DNA from: Flavonifractor sp. An92
Lineage (GTDB): Bacteria > Bacillota > Clostridia > Oscillospirales > Oscillospiraceae
Assembly (NCBI RefSeq): GCF_002159175.1
Contig: NZ_NFGZ01000011.1
Coordinates: 40,022 to 104,021 of the forward strand
Direction of reading: 5' to 3'
Length of the DNA: 64,000 bases
Made by a program: the position numbers and the translations under genes. Each line of letters opens with the position of its first letter. Position 1 is the first letter of the stretch. Below the pieces are notes generated by a model that saw only the letters and a program-made list of their open reading frames with translations, had not been told where the DNA came from and did not search any database. Below, piece by piece: positions 1 to 7,950 of the stretch.

Positions 1-723
1 GATGCCCATCCCGGCGCAGACCGCGTTCAGGATGGCGGACGCGTCCGCCATCTCCGAAATGATGTTGGGGCGCTGGCGGATGCCCTGCCGGGACAGGTAC
101 TGCTCAAAGGCGATCCGCGTGCCGGAGGTGGGAGCCCGGGCGATCATAGGCAGCGAGAGCAGCAGATGCTGCGGGAAGGAGAGGCTGCGGTCAAGCTGCT
201 GATAAAACGAGGTATTGGGGGTCAGAACGACCAGATGGTCCGTGCAGACCGGGCGGTAGAGGAAGTTTTTATCCTGCCGCTCTGCGCCGCAGAATCCAAT
301 GTGTGCCTGATGCTCGGTCATATTGTCGGTGATGCTCCGGCTGTCGCTGGGGATGATCTTGAAAAAGACATCTGGATGCGTCTGTTGGTATTTTGCCAGT
401 TTGGCTGGCAGGAAAAAACGGCCCGGGATGGAAGAAGTCACAATGCGCAGGACTTTGCGCTGTCCTTTCCCTTTGCGTGACTCGGCTAAAAGGGCATCCC
501 GCCGCGCCACTGTGGCCACGGCAAAGCGGTAGAAATGGAGCCCCATTTCAGTGAGATGGAGGCCGCGGGTATTCCGGAAGAGCAGCTGCTGTTCCAGCTC
601 TTTTTCCAACTCATTGATATGCGAAGTAATGGTGGACTGAGAGAAATGCAGCTTTTTTGCTGCGGAGGAAAAGCTGCGCAGCCGCACTACGGTAATAAAG
701 GACTCCAGCTGAGAGAAATTCAT
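1..723 (-). CDS. LysR-family transcriptional regulator (C-terminus cut by window edge)
   Basis: The frame is open from an ATG at 723 to base 1 (241 codons) with no stop, so about 50-60 C-terminal residues lie outside the window. The N-terminus MNFSQLESFITVVRLRSFSS followed by AAKKLHFSQSTITSHINELE is a typical LysR winged helix-turn-helix. The rest looks like a LysR effector-binding domain, including the stretch IIPSDSRSITDNMTEHQAHI. LysR proteins are DNA-binding regulators that respond to a small ligand. It follows the MATE/nitrogenase-like operon on the same strand but has its own promoter-like sequence, so it could regulate that operon. The target is inference. Confidence 0.9.
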   Translation of the reverse strand, partial: MNFSQLESFITVVRLRSFSSAAKKLHFSQSTITSHINELEKELEQQLLFRNTRGLHLTEMGLHFYRFAVATVARRDALLAESRKGKGQRKVLRIVTSSIPGRFFLPAKLAKYQQTHPDVFFKIIPSDSRSITDNMTEHQAHIGFCGAERQDKNFLYRPVCTDHLVVLTPNTSFYQQLDRSLSFPQHLLLSLPMIARAPTSGTRIAFEQYLSRQGIRQRPNIISEMADASAILNAVCAGMGI

Positions 724-822
724 AACGGCACCTTTCCAATCCGCGCGAGGAAGGTGAGCGATCACCTGCGGCAGAGTGCGGGCTGCCCGGTCCTCACTGG
801 AACTTGTCTTAGAAATAAGAAC

Positions 823-853
823 ATTATAACACGGAGCCGTGGAAGGTGTACAA
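823..853 (-). promoter_or_regulatory. Putative sigma-A promoter for the LysR gene
   Basis: On the minus strand TTGTAC (853-848) is followed after 19 bases by a perfect TATAAT (828-823), about 100 bases before the LysR start. The spacing is longer than ideal. Confidence 0.45.
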
Positions 854-874
854 GGAAATTTTTCTCGCACATGG

Positions 875-2239
875 TTAGACGGTTTTGTGAGGACCACCCC
901 AGAAGGTATGACAGAACATCGGTAACATCACGCACAGGAGGAGAATTTCCGTGACGAGCTGCGCATAGGCAAGCCCCCAGACCGAAGCGACCGCATGGAG
1001 CAGGAAGAGTAGGGGAATCTCCAGCACGATCTTGCGTAGAACGGCAAAGCAAAAGGCCTGCTTGCCCAGACCGACCGCCTGGAACACACAGACCATGAGA
1101 AAGTCCGTGCCCAGGAGCGGAAGGGCCAGGCAGAATCCGCGCAGAAAATGAGCACCGTACCGCAGGACTTCCGGGTCTTTCAGAAAGCCCTGAAACAGAA
1201 CCGGTGCCAGGACGAACAGCCCTCCCTGCATCAGAAGCAGAAAGACAAATTCCAAACGGAAGGTAAAAAGAATACTCTTTTTCATCCGGGAGAGATTGCC
1301 GGAGGCGTAGTTATAGCCCACCAGAGGCATGATCCCCTGAGAAAAGCCCAGAGCGATCTGAACAGGGACACTGTTGATTTTCTGGGCGATCCCCATGGCC
1401 GCCACGACGGCAGGCCCGTACCCAGCGGCCATGCGGTTCAGAATGGTCATGCCTGTGACGTTGAGCAGTGTCTGCACTGCGGCGGGGACCCCGACACCCA
1501 TCAGGCTGGAGAGGGTGGGCCGGTCCACTCTGGCGCGGCGGAAATCCAGACATACAGAGCTGCGCCCCTTCCACACGGCGAGGAGAACCAGATAATAGAC
1601 ACAGGCCACACAATTGCACAGAAAAGTGGCCACGGCAGCCCCCTCCACACCCAAATCCAGCCACTGGGGCAGGATGAAGAAGGGGTCCAGCAGCACATTC
1701 AGCAGGCAGCCGCTGATGGTGCCGGCACTGGCGTGGAAGGCGGCGCCCTCGGCGCGGAGCTGGAAGGCCAGCACCACATTGGCCACGGCGGGTACAGCGC
1801 CCCAGACGGCAGTCCATTGGATGTAGCGGAAGGTGGCCTCTGCGGTCCGGGCGTCGGCGCCCAACAGGGTCAGCAGGGGACCGCGGCCCAGAAAGCAGCA
1901 GAGAGAGAGCGGAATGGCGCACAAAAGAGCACCATAAAGACCCAGCGCTGAACTGTGGGCAGCCGCCTTCGGTTTACCCTGACCCAACGCCCAGCTCATC
2001 AGACTGGAGCTGCCCACACCGAACAGGTTATTGATGACGTTGAGAAAGAGCATCAGAGGTGCGGCCAGAGTCACCGCCGCATTCTGGATGGGGTCGTTGA
2101 GCAGGCTGACGAAGTAGGTATCCGTCAGGTTGTAGAGAACCAGGATCAGCGAGCTGAGCATGGTCGGGATGGCCAGCCGGGCCACGGCGGCGGGGATCGC
2201 GAGGGATTCAAACAGAGTTTGACGATTGGGAGAGGCCAT
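875..2239 (-). CDS. MATE family efflux transporter
   Basis: A 454-residue integral membrane protein starting MASPNRQTLFESLAIPAAVA, with about 12 hydrophobic segments in the two-lobed MATE arrangement. MATE transporters export organic cations, drugs or metabolites using a Na+ or H+ gradient. The ATG at 2239 has an AGGAGG upstream; further upstream codons in frame lack a site and run into the preceding gene. It begins only 19 bases after the nitrogenase-like K subunit and is probably co-transcribed with it, so it might export a product of that enzyme system. The substrate cannot be read from the sequence. Confidence 0.9.
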   Translation of the reverse strand: MASPNRQTLFESLAIPAAVARLAIPTMLSSLILVLYNLTDTYFVSLLNDPIQNAAVTLAAPLMLFLNVINNLFGVGSSSLMSWALGQGKPKAAAHSSALGLYGALLCAIPLSLCCFLGRGPLLTLLGADARTAEATFRYIQWTAVWGAVPAVANVVLAFQLRAEGAAFHASAGTISGCLLNVLLDPFFILPQWLDLGVEGAAVATFLCNCVACVYYLVLLAVWKGRSSVCLDFRRARVDRPTLSSLMGVGVPAAVQTLLNVTGMTILNRMAAGYGPAVVAAMGIAQKINSVPVQIALGFSQGIMPLVGYNYASGNLSRMKKSILFTFRLEFVFLLLMQGGLFVLAPVLFQGFLKDPEVLRYGAHFLRGFCLALPLLGTDFLMVCVFQAVGLGKQAFCFAVLRKIVLEIPLLFLLHAVASVWGLAYAQLVTEILLLCVMLPMFCHTFWGGPHKTV

Positions 2240-2258
2240 GGTCCGTACACGCCTCCTT

Positions 2259-3461
2259 TCAGTCTGCTGCCGCCAGGATATGGGATACGAAGCGGTCGCC
2301 CCAAGGCCCGAACAGGCGGTCCATCTCCTGCCAATAGAGCCGTCCGGAGATGGCTGGGTGGGGATTTGGAACATAGTGACGGGTATACCGGCCCAGAAGC
2401 GGGCGAAACAGAGGGTCTCCCACGATGCAGTCATAGGGGCCCTGCTCCCGGCAGCGGGCGATCAGCTCGTCCTCTTCCTGGACGGGGAAATACCCCGGAG
2501 CAGGGCTGTAGTGGGGAATTTCACAGGGGAAGCAGTCCCCCATCTGGACCTCCGGCACATGATAATCGTCCGTCAGACAGCGGCCCAGGGCCTCGTTATT
2601 CCAGCGGTCGCCCAGAAGGAGGACCCGGCGCAGCGGGGAGGAGGACTCTGGTGGAGCGAAGGTGGGCTCGGGAATGGGTTCACCGGCCAGAGCGGCGCGG
2701 ACCTGAGCACGGAAACGGGCCTCCATTGCCGTGCCCACCGGGTATCCGGTGAGGAAGGGAGTCCCGTAGGTCTGCTGCAGACGCTTGGCCATCTCATACC
2801 CCGCGGAGGAGACGGCGATGTTCAGCCTGGACCAGGGCGCTCCCGCCATGGCGTGGACCAGGTCCGGCCTCCCCCAGCAGGCCACGCTCCGGGCGCCGCA
2901 GTCCTGCAAGAGAGCGGTATAGTCCCGGATGGCGGTGGAGTCCCAGCCGTCCAGGGTGGTGGCACCGAGCAGATGAACGTCGCAGCGGAGAGGCGGAAAC
3001 ACCCCGGGCTCCTGCTCGATCCGGTCCATCAGGGCGTGGAGCAGCAGGGACTGGCCCCGGTCATAGGTGGACAGGCCGTTGGTGGCCAGCCCGAAGGTGG
3101 GGATTCCGGTATCCCGCTGGATCTGACGGGCCAAAGAGGAAAAGTCCAGCCCCAGTGCGGCAGGGACCGGAGTGCCCACCAGAACGAGATACGCGCCGTC
3201 CACATACTCCAGCAGCCCCCGGACCTTGCGCCGGACCAGGTCATCCACCCCAAACACAGCGTCCTTTTCCCGGATCCCGCAGGAGAAGCTCCGTGGCATC
3301 TGCCGGAAGGCGTCGTAGCGGGGCTCCATGTAATAGAGCGATTGTCCGTTGCAGCCATGGGGGTCCACAAAGACCGTGAGGGCCTCTTCCTCAAAGAGGA
3401 GGGATGAGACACCGGCATAGTCGGGGGCGAGGGCGGGAAATACGCGGTATAGTTGCTTCAT
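2259..3461 (-). CDS. Nitrogenase component 1-like protein, K (beta)-type subunit
   Basis: A 400-residue protein of the nitrogenase component 1 type oxidoreductase family, starting MKQLYRVFPALAPDYAGVSS. Cys37 (PHGCNGQ) and Cys61 (FSCGIREKDAVFG) are spaced like the first two P-cluster cysteines of NifK. The place of the third reads GTPVP instead of TCP. Repeated Rossmann-like segments follow (for example RVLLLGDRWNNEALGR, CIVGDPLFRPLL). The ATG lies one base after the stop of the D-like gene (TGAaATG), so the two are translationally coupled and very likely form one complex. It is shorter than NifK (about 520 residues), as expected for nitrogenase-like rather than N2-fixing enzymes. The substrate is unknown. 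Confidence 0.85.
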   Translation of the reverse strand: MKQLYRVFPALAPDYAGVSSLLFEEEALTVFVDPHGCNGQSLYYMEPRYDAFRQMPRSFSCGIREKDAVFGVDDLVRRKVRGLLEYVDGAYLVLVGTPVPAALGLDFSSLARQIQRDTGIPTFGLATNGLSTYDRGQSLLLHALMDRIEQEPGVFPPLRCDVHLLGATTLDGWDSTAIRDYTALLQDCGARSVACWGRPDLVHAMAGAPWSRLNIAVSSAGYEMAKRLQQTYGTPFLTGYPVGTAMEARFRAQVRAALAGEPIPEPTFAPPESSSPLRRVLLLGDRWNNEALGRCLTDDYHVPEVQMGDCFPCEIPHYSPAPGYFPVQEEDELIARCREQGPYDCIVGDPLFRPLLGRYTRHYVPNPHPAISGRLYWQEMDRLFGPWGDRFVSHILAAAD

Positions 3462-3462
3462 T

Positions 3463-4821
3463 TCAGATCCTCCTCTCACATCCGGCCTCGTTCCAGACCC
3501 GCCGGAAGGGGGAAAGCTCAGGCAAAAGCCCGGGGACTGCGGGGGCGCGGAGGACCTGCTCCAGCTCGTCCAGATACCCCAGCACGGCGCCGTAGGTGGC
3601 GCCGCTGCGCAGGATGGGAGCCCGGCGGATGGAGCCATCCAAGGGGATGAAGGGGTCAGGGACCCCAAAGGAGAGAGTGAATTCTTCCGGAGTGGCCTGA
3701 TAGCGGTACAGAGACGGATGACTGTCAAAATAGACCCGCATATGGGGGACACGGTCCGCCAGGGCGCGCACCAGCGGCAGATCCGCCCCTGTGACGTGAT
3801 GGGCAAACAGCGTGGTGACGGAAAAACCCAGCTCCAGCAGCGTGTAAGCGGCGGAAAAACAGGGAACGTCATTTTTTCCACCCACCGCGCAGGACTGTCC
3901 CTCAAGCTGTGAGGCCAGACAGGCGGCGCGCTGGGCCACCTGGTGGCGGAGGAAACGGTCGTCCACCGTTCCACACAACGCAAGACCGATCTCCCGGTAA
4001 TGGGCGGCGATGGCGGCGGGGTCATAGGCGTCCGAGAGGGAGACATAGGGAATGCCCCATTTGCGCTGCATCTCCCGGGCACTCCACAGCGCACCGCCGC
4101 CCAGGACCAGATTCAGCCGCGCGCCGGTCATGGCGTCGGCGGCGGACAGGGAGGAAAAATCGGCCAGACAGCAGACCTGGCGCACCCCCAGCGGAGCCAG
4201 GAGGGTGTTCAGCTCAGCGGCCTGAGACGAGCGCAACGGACCCAGCAGATTGACCAAACCGGGGTCCGTGGAGCCGCAGGGGCGGAGAAGCCCGTAGCAG
4301 GCGGAAATCATCTTGGTCTCGGCCTGTCTGGGGGAGCCCTTGAGCAGCGGGCCCATATAATCGAAGGCGCACCGGATGGAGAAGCGGCGCTGGATTTCCC
4401 GACACAGTGCGTCATAATCGGTGGCCAGCAGGCCGTCCAGGCAGGTGGCGCTGATGAGAAGGCCCTCCAGCGGCGAGAAAGTCTGGGCGAGGATGGTCTC
4501 CACCGCCTCCAGCACCAGCGGTCGCTGCCGGCCCAGCACGATGTCCCGCTCCTGAAGGCGCAGCAGCCAGGCGCGCCCCACATCCAGGGGGCCCCGCCCG
4601 GTCTCCGTGAGGTGGATGCCGCAGCCCATGGGGGAGACCATGAGGGTGGCCAGATTGGAAATGCACAGGGGCGTGGTGGTGGGGATAAGGCCGCCGTCGC
4701 CGTCGTCGGGGTAACAGAGCACCTTGCGCTCGGCGTTTTCATAGAGGTTGCCCGGAATGGTCTGTCTTTTCTCCAGCAGGTCCCTCAGCTGCCGGATGGT
4801 CAGGGAATACGGTTGATTCAT
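3463..4821 (-). CDS. Nitrogenase component 1-like protein, D (alpha)-type subunit
   Basis: A 452-residue component 1-type protein, starting MNQPYSLTIRQLRDLLEKRQ. Candidate iron-sulfur ligands are Cys36, Cys53 (TPLCISN), Cys67 (SPMGCGIHL) and Cys127 (SATCLDGLLATD, which resembles the conserved TCP-x-IGDD region of NifD). It should receive electrons from the adjacent NifH-like protein and carry the catalytic or cluster site together with the K-like subunit. The gene starts 10 bases after nifH-like. Group IV-VI nitrogenase-like enzymes include F430 synthesis (CfbCD) and methylthio-alkane reductase (MarHDK). The sequence alone does not place this one in either. Confidence 0.85.
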   Translation of the reverse strand: MNQPYSLTIRQLRDLLEKRQTIPGNLYENAERKVLCYPDDGDGGLIPTTTPLCISNLATLMVSPMGCGIHLTETGRGPLDVGRAWLLRLQERDIVLGRQRPLVLEAVETILAQTFSPLEGLLISATCLDGLLATDYDALCREIQRRFSIRCAFDYMGPLLKGSPRQAETKMISACYGLLRPCGSTDPGLVNLLGPLRSSQAAELNTLLAPLGVRQVCCLADFSSLSAADAMTGARLNLVLGGGALWSAREMQRKWGIPYVSLSDAYDPAAIAAHYREIGLALCGTVDDRFLRHQVAQRAACLASQLEGQSCAVGGKNDVPCFSAAYTLLELGFSVTTLFAHHVTGADLPLVRALADRVPHMRVYFDSHPSLYRYQATPEEFTLSFGVPDPFIPLDGSIRRAPILRSGATYGAVLGYLDELEQVLRAPAVPGLLPELSPFRRVWNEAGCERRI

Positions 4822-4831
4822 CGTGCGCCCC

Positions 4832-5572
4832 CTATTGCAGCTTCCGGGCGATCTCCAGAATGGCCTGGGACACCGGCAGCTGGGGGTCACCCTGGATCAC
4901 GGTCTGGTTGAGCTGTTCATACTGGGGGATGTGGTTGTCCCGGGGGACGATTCCAAGCAGATCCACCTGGGCGGTCTGGACGAATTCCGACACCAGCTCC
5001 AGCTCGTTGGGGATGTTGCGCCGGTTGAGGATCACCCCGCCCATGGAGGCGTAGTCCTCGCCGGAGAAGTGGCGCACGGCCTGGACGATGTTGTTGGCGG
5101 CAAAGAGGGACATCTTCTCGCCGGAGGTCACCACCAGCACCTCATCGGCATAGTGCTCCCGGATGGGGGCGGCAAAGCCGCCGCAGACCACGTCTCCCAG
5201 CACATCGTAGAGAATGTAGTCGGGCTGGAGCCGCTCCACCACCCGCAGCTCATCCAAAAGGTGCAGGGTCATCAGAATCCCGCGCCCGGCGCAGCCTACG
5301 CCGGGGGTGGGGCCGCCGGATTCCACACAGTAGACGCCGCCGAAGCCCTGGAGCATGATGTCCTCCAGCCGGGGCGGCTCCTCATGGGTGCGCAGGTACT
5401 CGGCCACCGGGGTCAGGGCCTGCCCGCCCAGCAGAGAGGCGGTGGAGTCCGCCTTCGGGTCACACCCGATCTGGAGTACCCGGTGTCCCATTTGAGCCAG
5501 TGCGGCGGAGAGGGCGCAGGTCAGCGTGGATTTCCCAATGCCGCCTTTTCCATAGATCGCGTATCGTTTCAT
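4832..5572 (-). CDS. NifH-like nitrogenase iron protein (component 2-like ATPase)
   Basis: A 246-residue P-loop ATPase starting [20 protein letters not shown]. It shows the Walker [10 protein letters not shown], the switch I motif GCDPKADST, and both cysteines that hold the shared [4Fe-4S] cluster in the NifH dimer (GVGCAGRG and [11 protein letters not shown]). It should act as an ATP-driven one-electron donor to the two component 1-like subunits encoded next. It is shorter than NifH of diazotrophs (about 270-290). The ATG sits one base after the stop of the DUF169 gene (TGAaATG), showing coupling. Family assignment is firm; the pathway is not known. Confidence 0.93.
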   Translation of the reverse strand: MKRYAIYGKGGIGKSTLTCALSAALAQMGHRVLQIGCDPKADSTASLLGGQALTPVAEYLRTHEEPPRLEDIMLQGFGGVYCVESGGPTPGVGCAGRGILMTLHLLDELRVVERLQPDYILYDVLGDVVCGGFAAPIREHYADEVLVVTSGEKMSLFAANNIVQAVRHFSGEDYASMGGVILNRRNIPNELELVSEFVQTAQVDLLGIVPRDNHIPQYEQLNQTVIQGDPQLPVSQAILEIARKLQ

Positions 5573-5573
5573 T

Positions 5574-6401
5574 TCAGGTCTCCCTTTCCAGTGCGTCATA
5601 GCGTTCGTGGGGGTAGGGGGAGTTCTTCCTATAAGTCCCATACATCTTGCCCAGCTCGATGGGGCAGTCCAGCGAAAGACCGCTGTCCTCCATCCGCGCC
5701 AAAAGCTCCCGCTTCTGGGGGTCGGTCATGGTGAGCGAGGTGGTGCGGATGGTCCCCTGCGCCACCTGGGGAAACTGCTGGATGGGCATGGCGCAGCCCA
5801 TCTCGCTCTCGGGCGACGCCATATGGATGCGGGCGCCCGGACAGAGCATGGAATAGTTGAAGTCATTGCAGCAGTAGGGACGGGCGACCAGGTCGGCACA
5901 CACGCCCTGATTGCCGATCCCGCCCAGATGGGAGGGCGCCCCGTAGTAGTAACAGTATCCCTGGAGCAGGCGCATGGCCTGCCAGGGCTGGCAGAGGAGG
6001 ACCGCCACATCGGCCTCCTCCATCTCGGCCAGGGGCCCCACCTCCAGTCCGGTGATGCGGTGGGGGATGAAGCGGAGCGCCTCTGTCGCCTGTCGGGCCA
6101 CCGCACCGCTGGCATACAGACGCATGAGGGAGAACTGCTTCCCGGAGGTGACAAAGTTGCCCGGTCTGCGCAGCCCCAGGGCGGTCAGCGCCCCAGGACA
6201 GCTGACATGGCCGGCGTCGGCCTTTTGCCGCAGACCGCGTTTGGCCCCATCGCTGATGAGTGCACAGCAGCTCTTGGGGTGGGGGACCGGTGCGGCGGTG
6301 CAGGCATCCACCTCTTCCGGCAGGAAGAGAAAGCGGACCCCCACCGGCGCGGCGTCCAGGTGGAGGGAAAGGGTCAGTTGACGGATGGATTCACAGTACA
6401 A
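5574..6401 (-). CDS. DUF169 family protein linked to the nitrogenase-like operon
   Basis: The chosen start is TTG at 6401, preceded by GAGGTGG at five bases; GTG at 6410 or TTG at 6434 in the same frame are alternatives. The product is about 275 residues and matches the DUF169 pattern: an N-terminal AAPVGVRFL segment, [16 protein letters not shown], a central [15 protein letters not shown] and [13 protein letters not shown]. It is cysteine-rich and soluble. DUF169 has no established function and is frequent in anaerobes and methanogens. It overlaps the ABC ATPase gene upstream and is coupled to nifH-like downstream, so it is probably an accessory or cofactor protein of the same system (inference). 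Confidence 0.8.
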   Translation of the reverse strand: MYCESIRQLTLSLHLDAAPVGVRFLFLPEEVDACTAAPVPHPKSCCALISDGAKRGLRQKADAGHVSCPGALTALGLRRPGNFVTSGKQFSLMRLYASGAVARQATEALRFIPHRITGLEVGPLAEMEEADVAVLLCQPWQAMRLLQGYCYYYGAPSHLGGIGNQGVCADLVARPYCCNDFNYSMLCPGARIHMASPESEMGCAMPIQQFPQVAQGTIRTTSLTMTDPQKRELLARMEDSGLSLDCPIELGKMYGTYRKNSPYPHERYDALERET

Positions 6402-7146
6402 GAGGACCACCTCGATGGACGGATTTCTGGACAAAGGCCTGGGTCTCCGGGTCGGAGGGATGCAGGAAGATCTCCTCCGGGGTCCCGCTCTCCACGATGG
6501 AGCCGTGGTTCATAAAAATCACGCGGTCGGAGACATTGCGCGCAAAGTTCATCTCGTGGGTGACGATGAGCATGGTGGCGTGTTTGAGGGCCAGGGTGCG
6601 GATGAGCTCCAGCACCTCCTCCACCAGCGAGGGATCGAGTGCAGAGGTAGGCTCGTCAAAGAGCATGACCTTGGGCTCAATGGCGATGGCACGGCCAATG
6701 CCCACTCGCTGCTGCTGGCCGCCGGAGAGGGCATAGGGGTATGCACTGCGCTTGTCGGCCAGTCCGATCATCTCCAGAATGGACTCGGCCTTTTCCCGGG
6801 CGGCGGCCTTGGTATAGCCGTAGGCGCTCCAAAGGGGGAGCGCGATGTTCTCCAGCACCGTTTTGTTTTCAAAGAGGGAGTGGTCCTGAAAGATCATGGC
6901 ACTTTTATGCCGGAGCTGGTAGATCTCCTGTTTGGTGCAGTGCTCCGGGGAGATGGTGAGCCCATCAATGGTAATGGTTCCGGAGGTGGGGACCTCCAGA
7001 AAATTGATACATCGGAGCAGGGTGGATTTTCCGGTGCCGGATGGCCCGATGATGGAGACCACCTCGCCCTTTTTCACCGACAGATCCACGTCATGGAGCA
7101 CATGGAGACCGCCGAACTGTTTGTTCAGGCCTCGGATGTCGAGCAT
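6391..7146 (-). CDS. Amino-acid-type ABC transporter ATP-binding protein
   Basis: A 251-residue ATPase of the GlnQ/HisP/TcyC type, starting MLDIRGLNKQFGGLHVLHDV. Walker A is GPSGTGKST, the signature [14 protein letters not shown] and Walker B VMLFDEPTSALDP. It energises uptake through the adjacent permease. The ATG at 7146 lies inside the end of the permease gene (22-base overlap), and its own end overlaps the DUF169 gene. This links the importer and the nitrogenase-like genes into one transcript. Confidence 0.93.
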   Translation of the reverse strand: MLDIRGLNKQFGGLHVLHDVDLSVKKGEVVSIIGPSGTGKSTLLRCINFLEVPTSGTITIDGLTISPEHCTKQEIYQLRHKSAMIFQDHSLFENKTVLENIALPLWSAYGYTKAAAREKAESILEMIGLADKRSAYPYALSGGQQQRVGIGRAIAIEPKVMLFDEPTSALDPSLVEEVLELIRTLALKHATMLIVTHEMNFARNVSDRVIFMNHGSIVESGTPEEIFLHPSDPETQAFVQKSVHRGGPLVL

Positions 7147-7826
7147 GCCGCTCCCTCCTTTCGGGTGGTGACATCCAGCTTGCGTTCCAGCCACTTCTGG
7201 AAGCAGTGGATCAGCTTGGTCAAAATGAAATAGATGATGATGGCAACAAAATAGCACTCAAAGTAGCGGTACGAGCTGCCGCCCAGCATCTTGGTCTGGG
7301 CCATCACATCCCGCACGCCCAGCACGAAGGCCACCGAGGTGCTCTTCATGAGCCCAATGAAGTCGTTGACTAGGGTGGGCACCGCTACCTTTGCCGCCTG
7401 GGGGAAAACAATGTGCCGCATGACCTGCAGATGAGTCAGGCCGCAGGCCAGGCCGGCCTCGGTCTGGCGGCGGTGGACCGACTGGACTGCGCCGCGGATG
7501 CTTTCAGACATATAAGAGGAGGCGTTCAGGCTCAGACCGATGACAGCGGCGCTGAAGCCGCTCAGGTTTTTGAAGATGGGAAAGAGCTGCGCCAGGCCGT
7601 AGTAGAGAAAAAAAAGCTGGACCACCACAGGCGTGCCGCGGAAAAAATCCAGATAGAAATTTAAGATCGCCTGGAGGATACGGGAGGGGACCCGGCGCAG
7701 CAGCACGATACAGACCGAGAGCAGCATGGCAATGGCGCCGGAGAGAAAGGCGATTTCCAGCGTAACGGGCAGGTATTTCAGAATGGTGGGAAAGACCCGG
7801 ATGACATATTCGATATCAAAATTCAT
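7125..7826 (-). CDS. Amino-acid-type ABC transporter permease
   Basis: A 233-residue HisM/GlnP-type permease starting MNFDIEYVIRVFPTILKYLP. It has about five membrane segments, a FRGTPVVVQLFFLYYG segment characteristic of polar amino-acid permeases, and a cytoplasmic coupling loop (EAGLACGLTHLQVMRHIVFPQA). A single permease gene implies a homodimer. It follows the binding-protein gene after a stem-loop at 7852-7888. Family members carry polar amino acids, cystine or related thioethers; given the neighbours a sulfur compound is attractive but unproven. Confidence 0.93.
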   Translation of the reverse strand: MNFDIEYVIRVFPTILKYLPVTLEIAFLSGAIAMLLSVCIVLLRRVPSRILQAILNFYLDFFRGTPVVVQLFFLYYGLAQLFPIFKNLSGFSAAVIGLSLNASSYMSESIRGAVQSVHRRQTEAGLACGLTHLQVMRHIVFPQAAKVAVPTLVNDFIGLMKSTSVAFVLGVRDVMAQTKMLGGSSYRYFECYFVAIIIYFILTKLIHCFQKWLERKLDVTTRKEGAACSTSEA

Positions 7827-7851
7827 GGTGACTCCTCCTGAAGAAATAAAA

Positions 7852-7888
7852 AACCGGCTCTTTCCATCATCCGAGGAAAGAGCCGGTT
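7852..7888 (-). terminator. Stem-loop between binding-protein and permease genes
   Basis: A perfect 14-bp stem (7852-7865 with 7875-7888, 9-base loop) is followed on the minus strand by TTTTATTTC. It has the form of a weak intrinsic terminator. Position between the lipoprotein gene and its permease suggests partial termination or 3' mRNA protection, giving more binding protein than permease. Confidence 0.7.
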
Positions 7889-7950
7889 GATGAGAAAAGG
7901 TCTGGCTGCACGGTGCGGCGGGAGGGAGGAACGGACCCCGCCGCAGGGCG

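Noticed and set aside
2259..5572. True nitrogen-fixation genes nifHDK
   Set aside because: Component 1 proteins are too short, the K-type subunit lacks a P-cluster cysteine and no nifB, nifE or nifN accompanies them.
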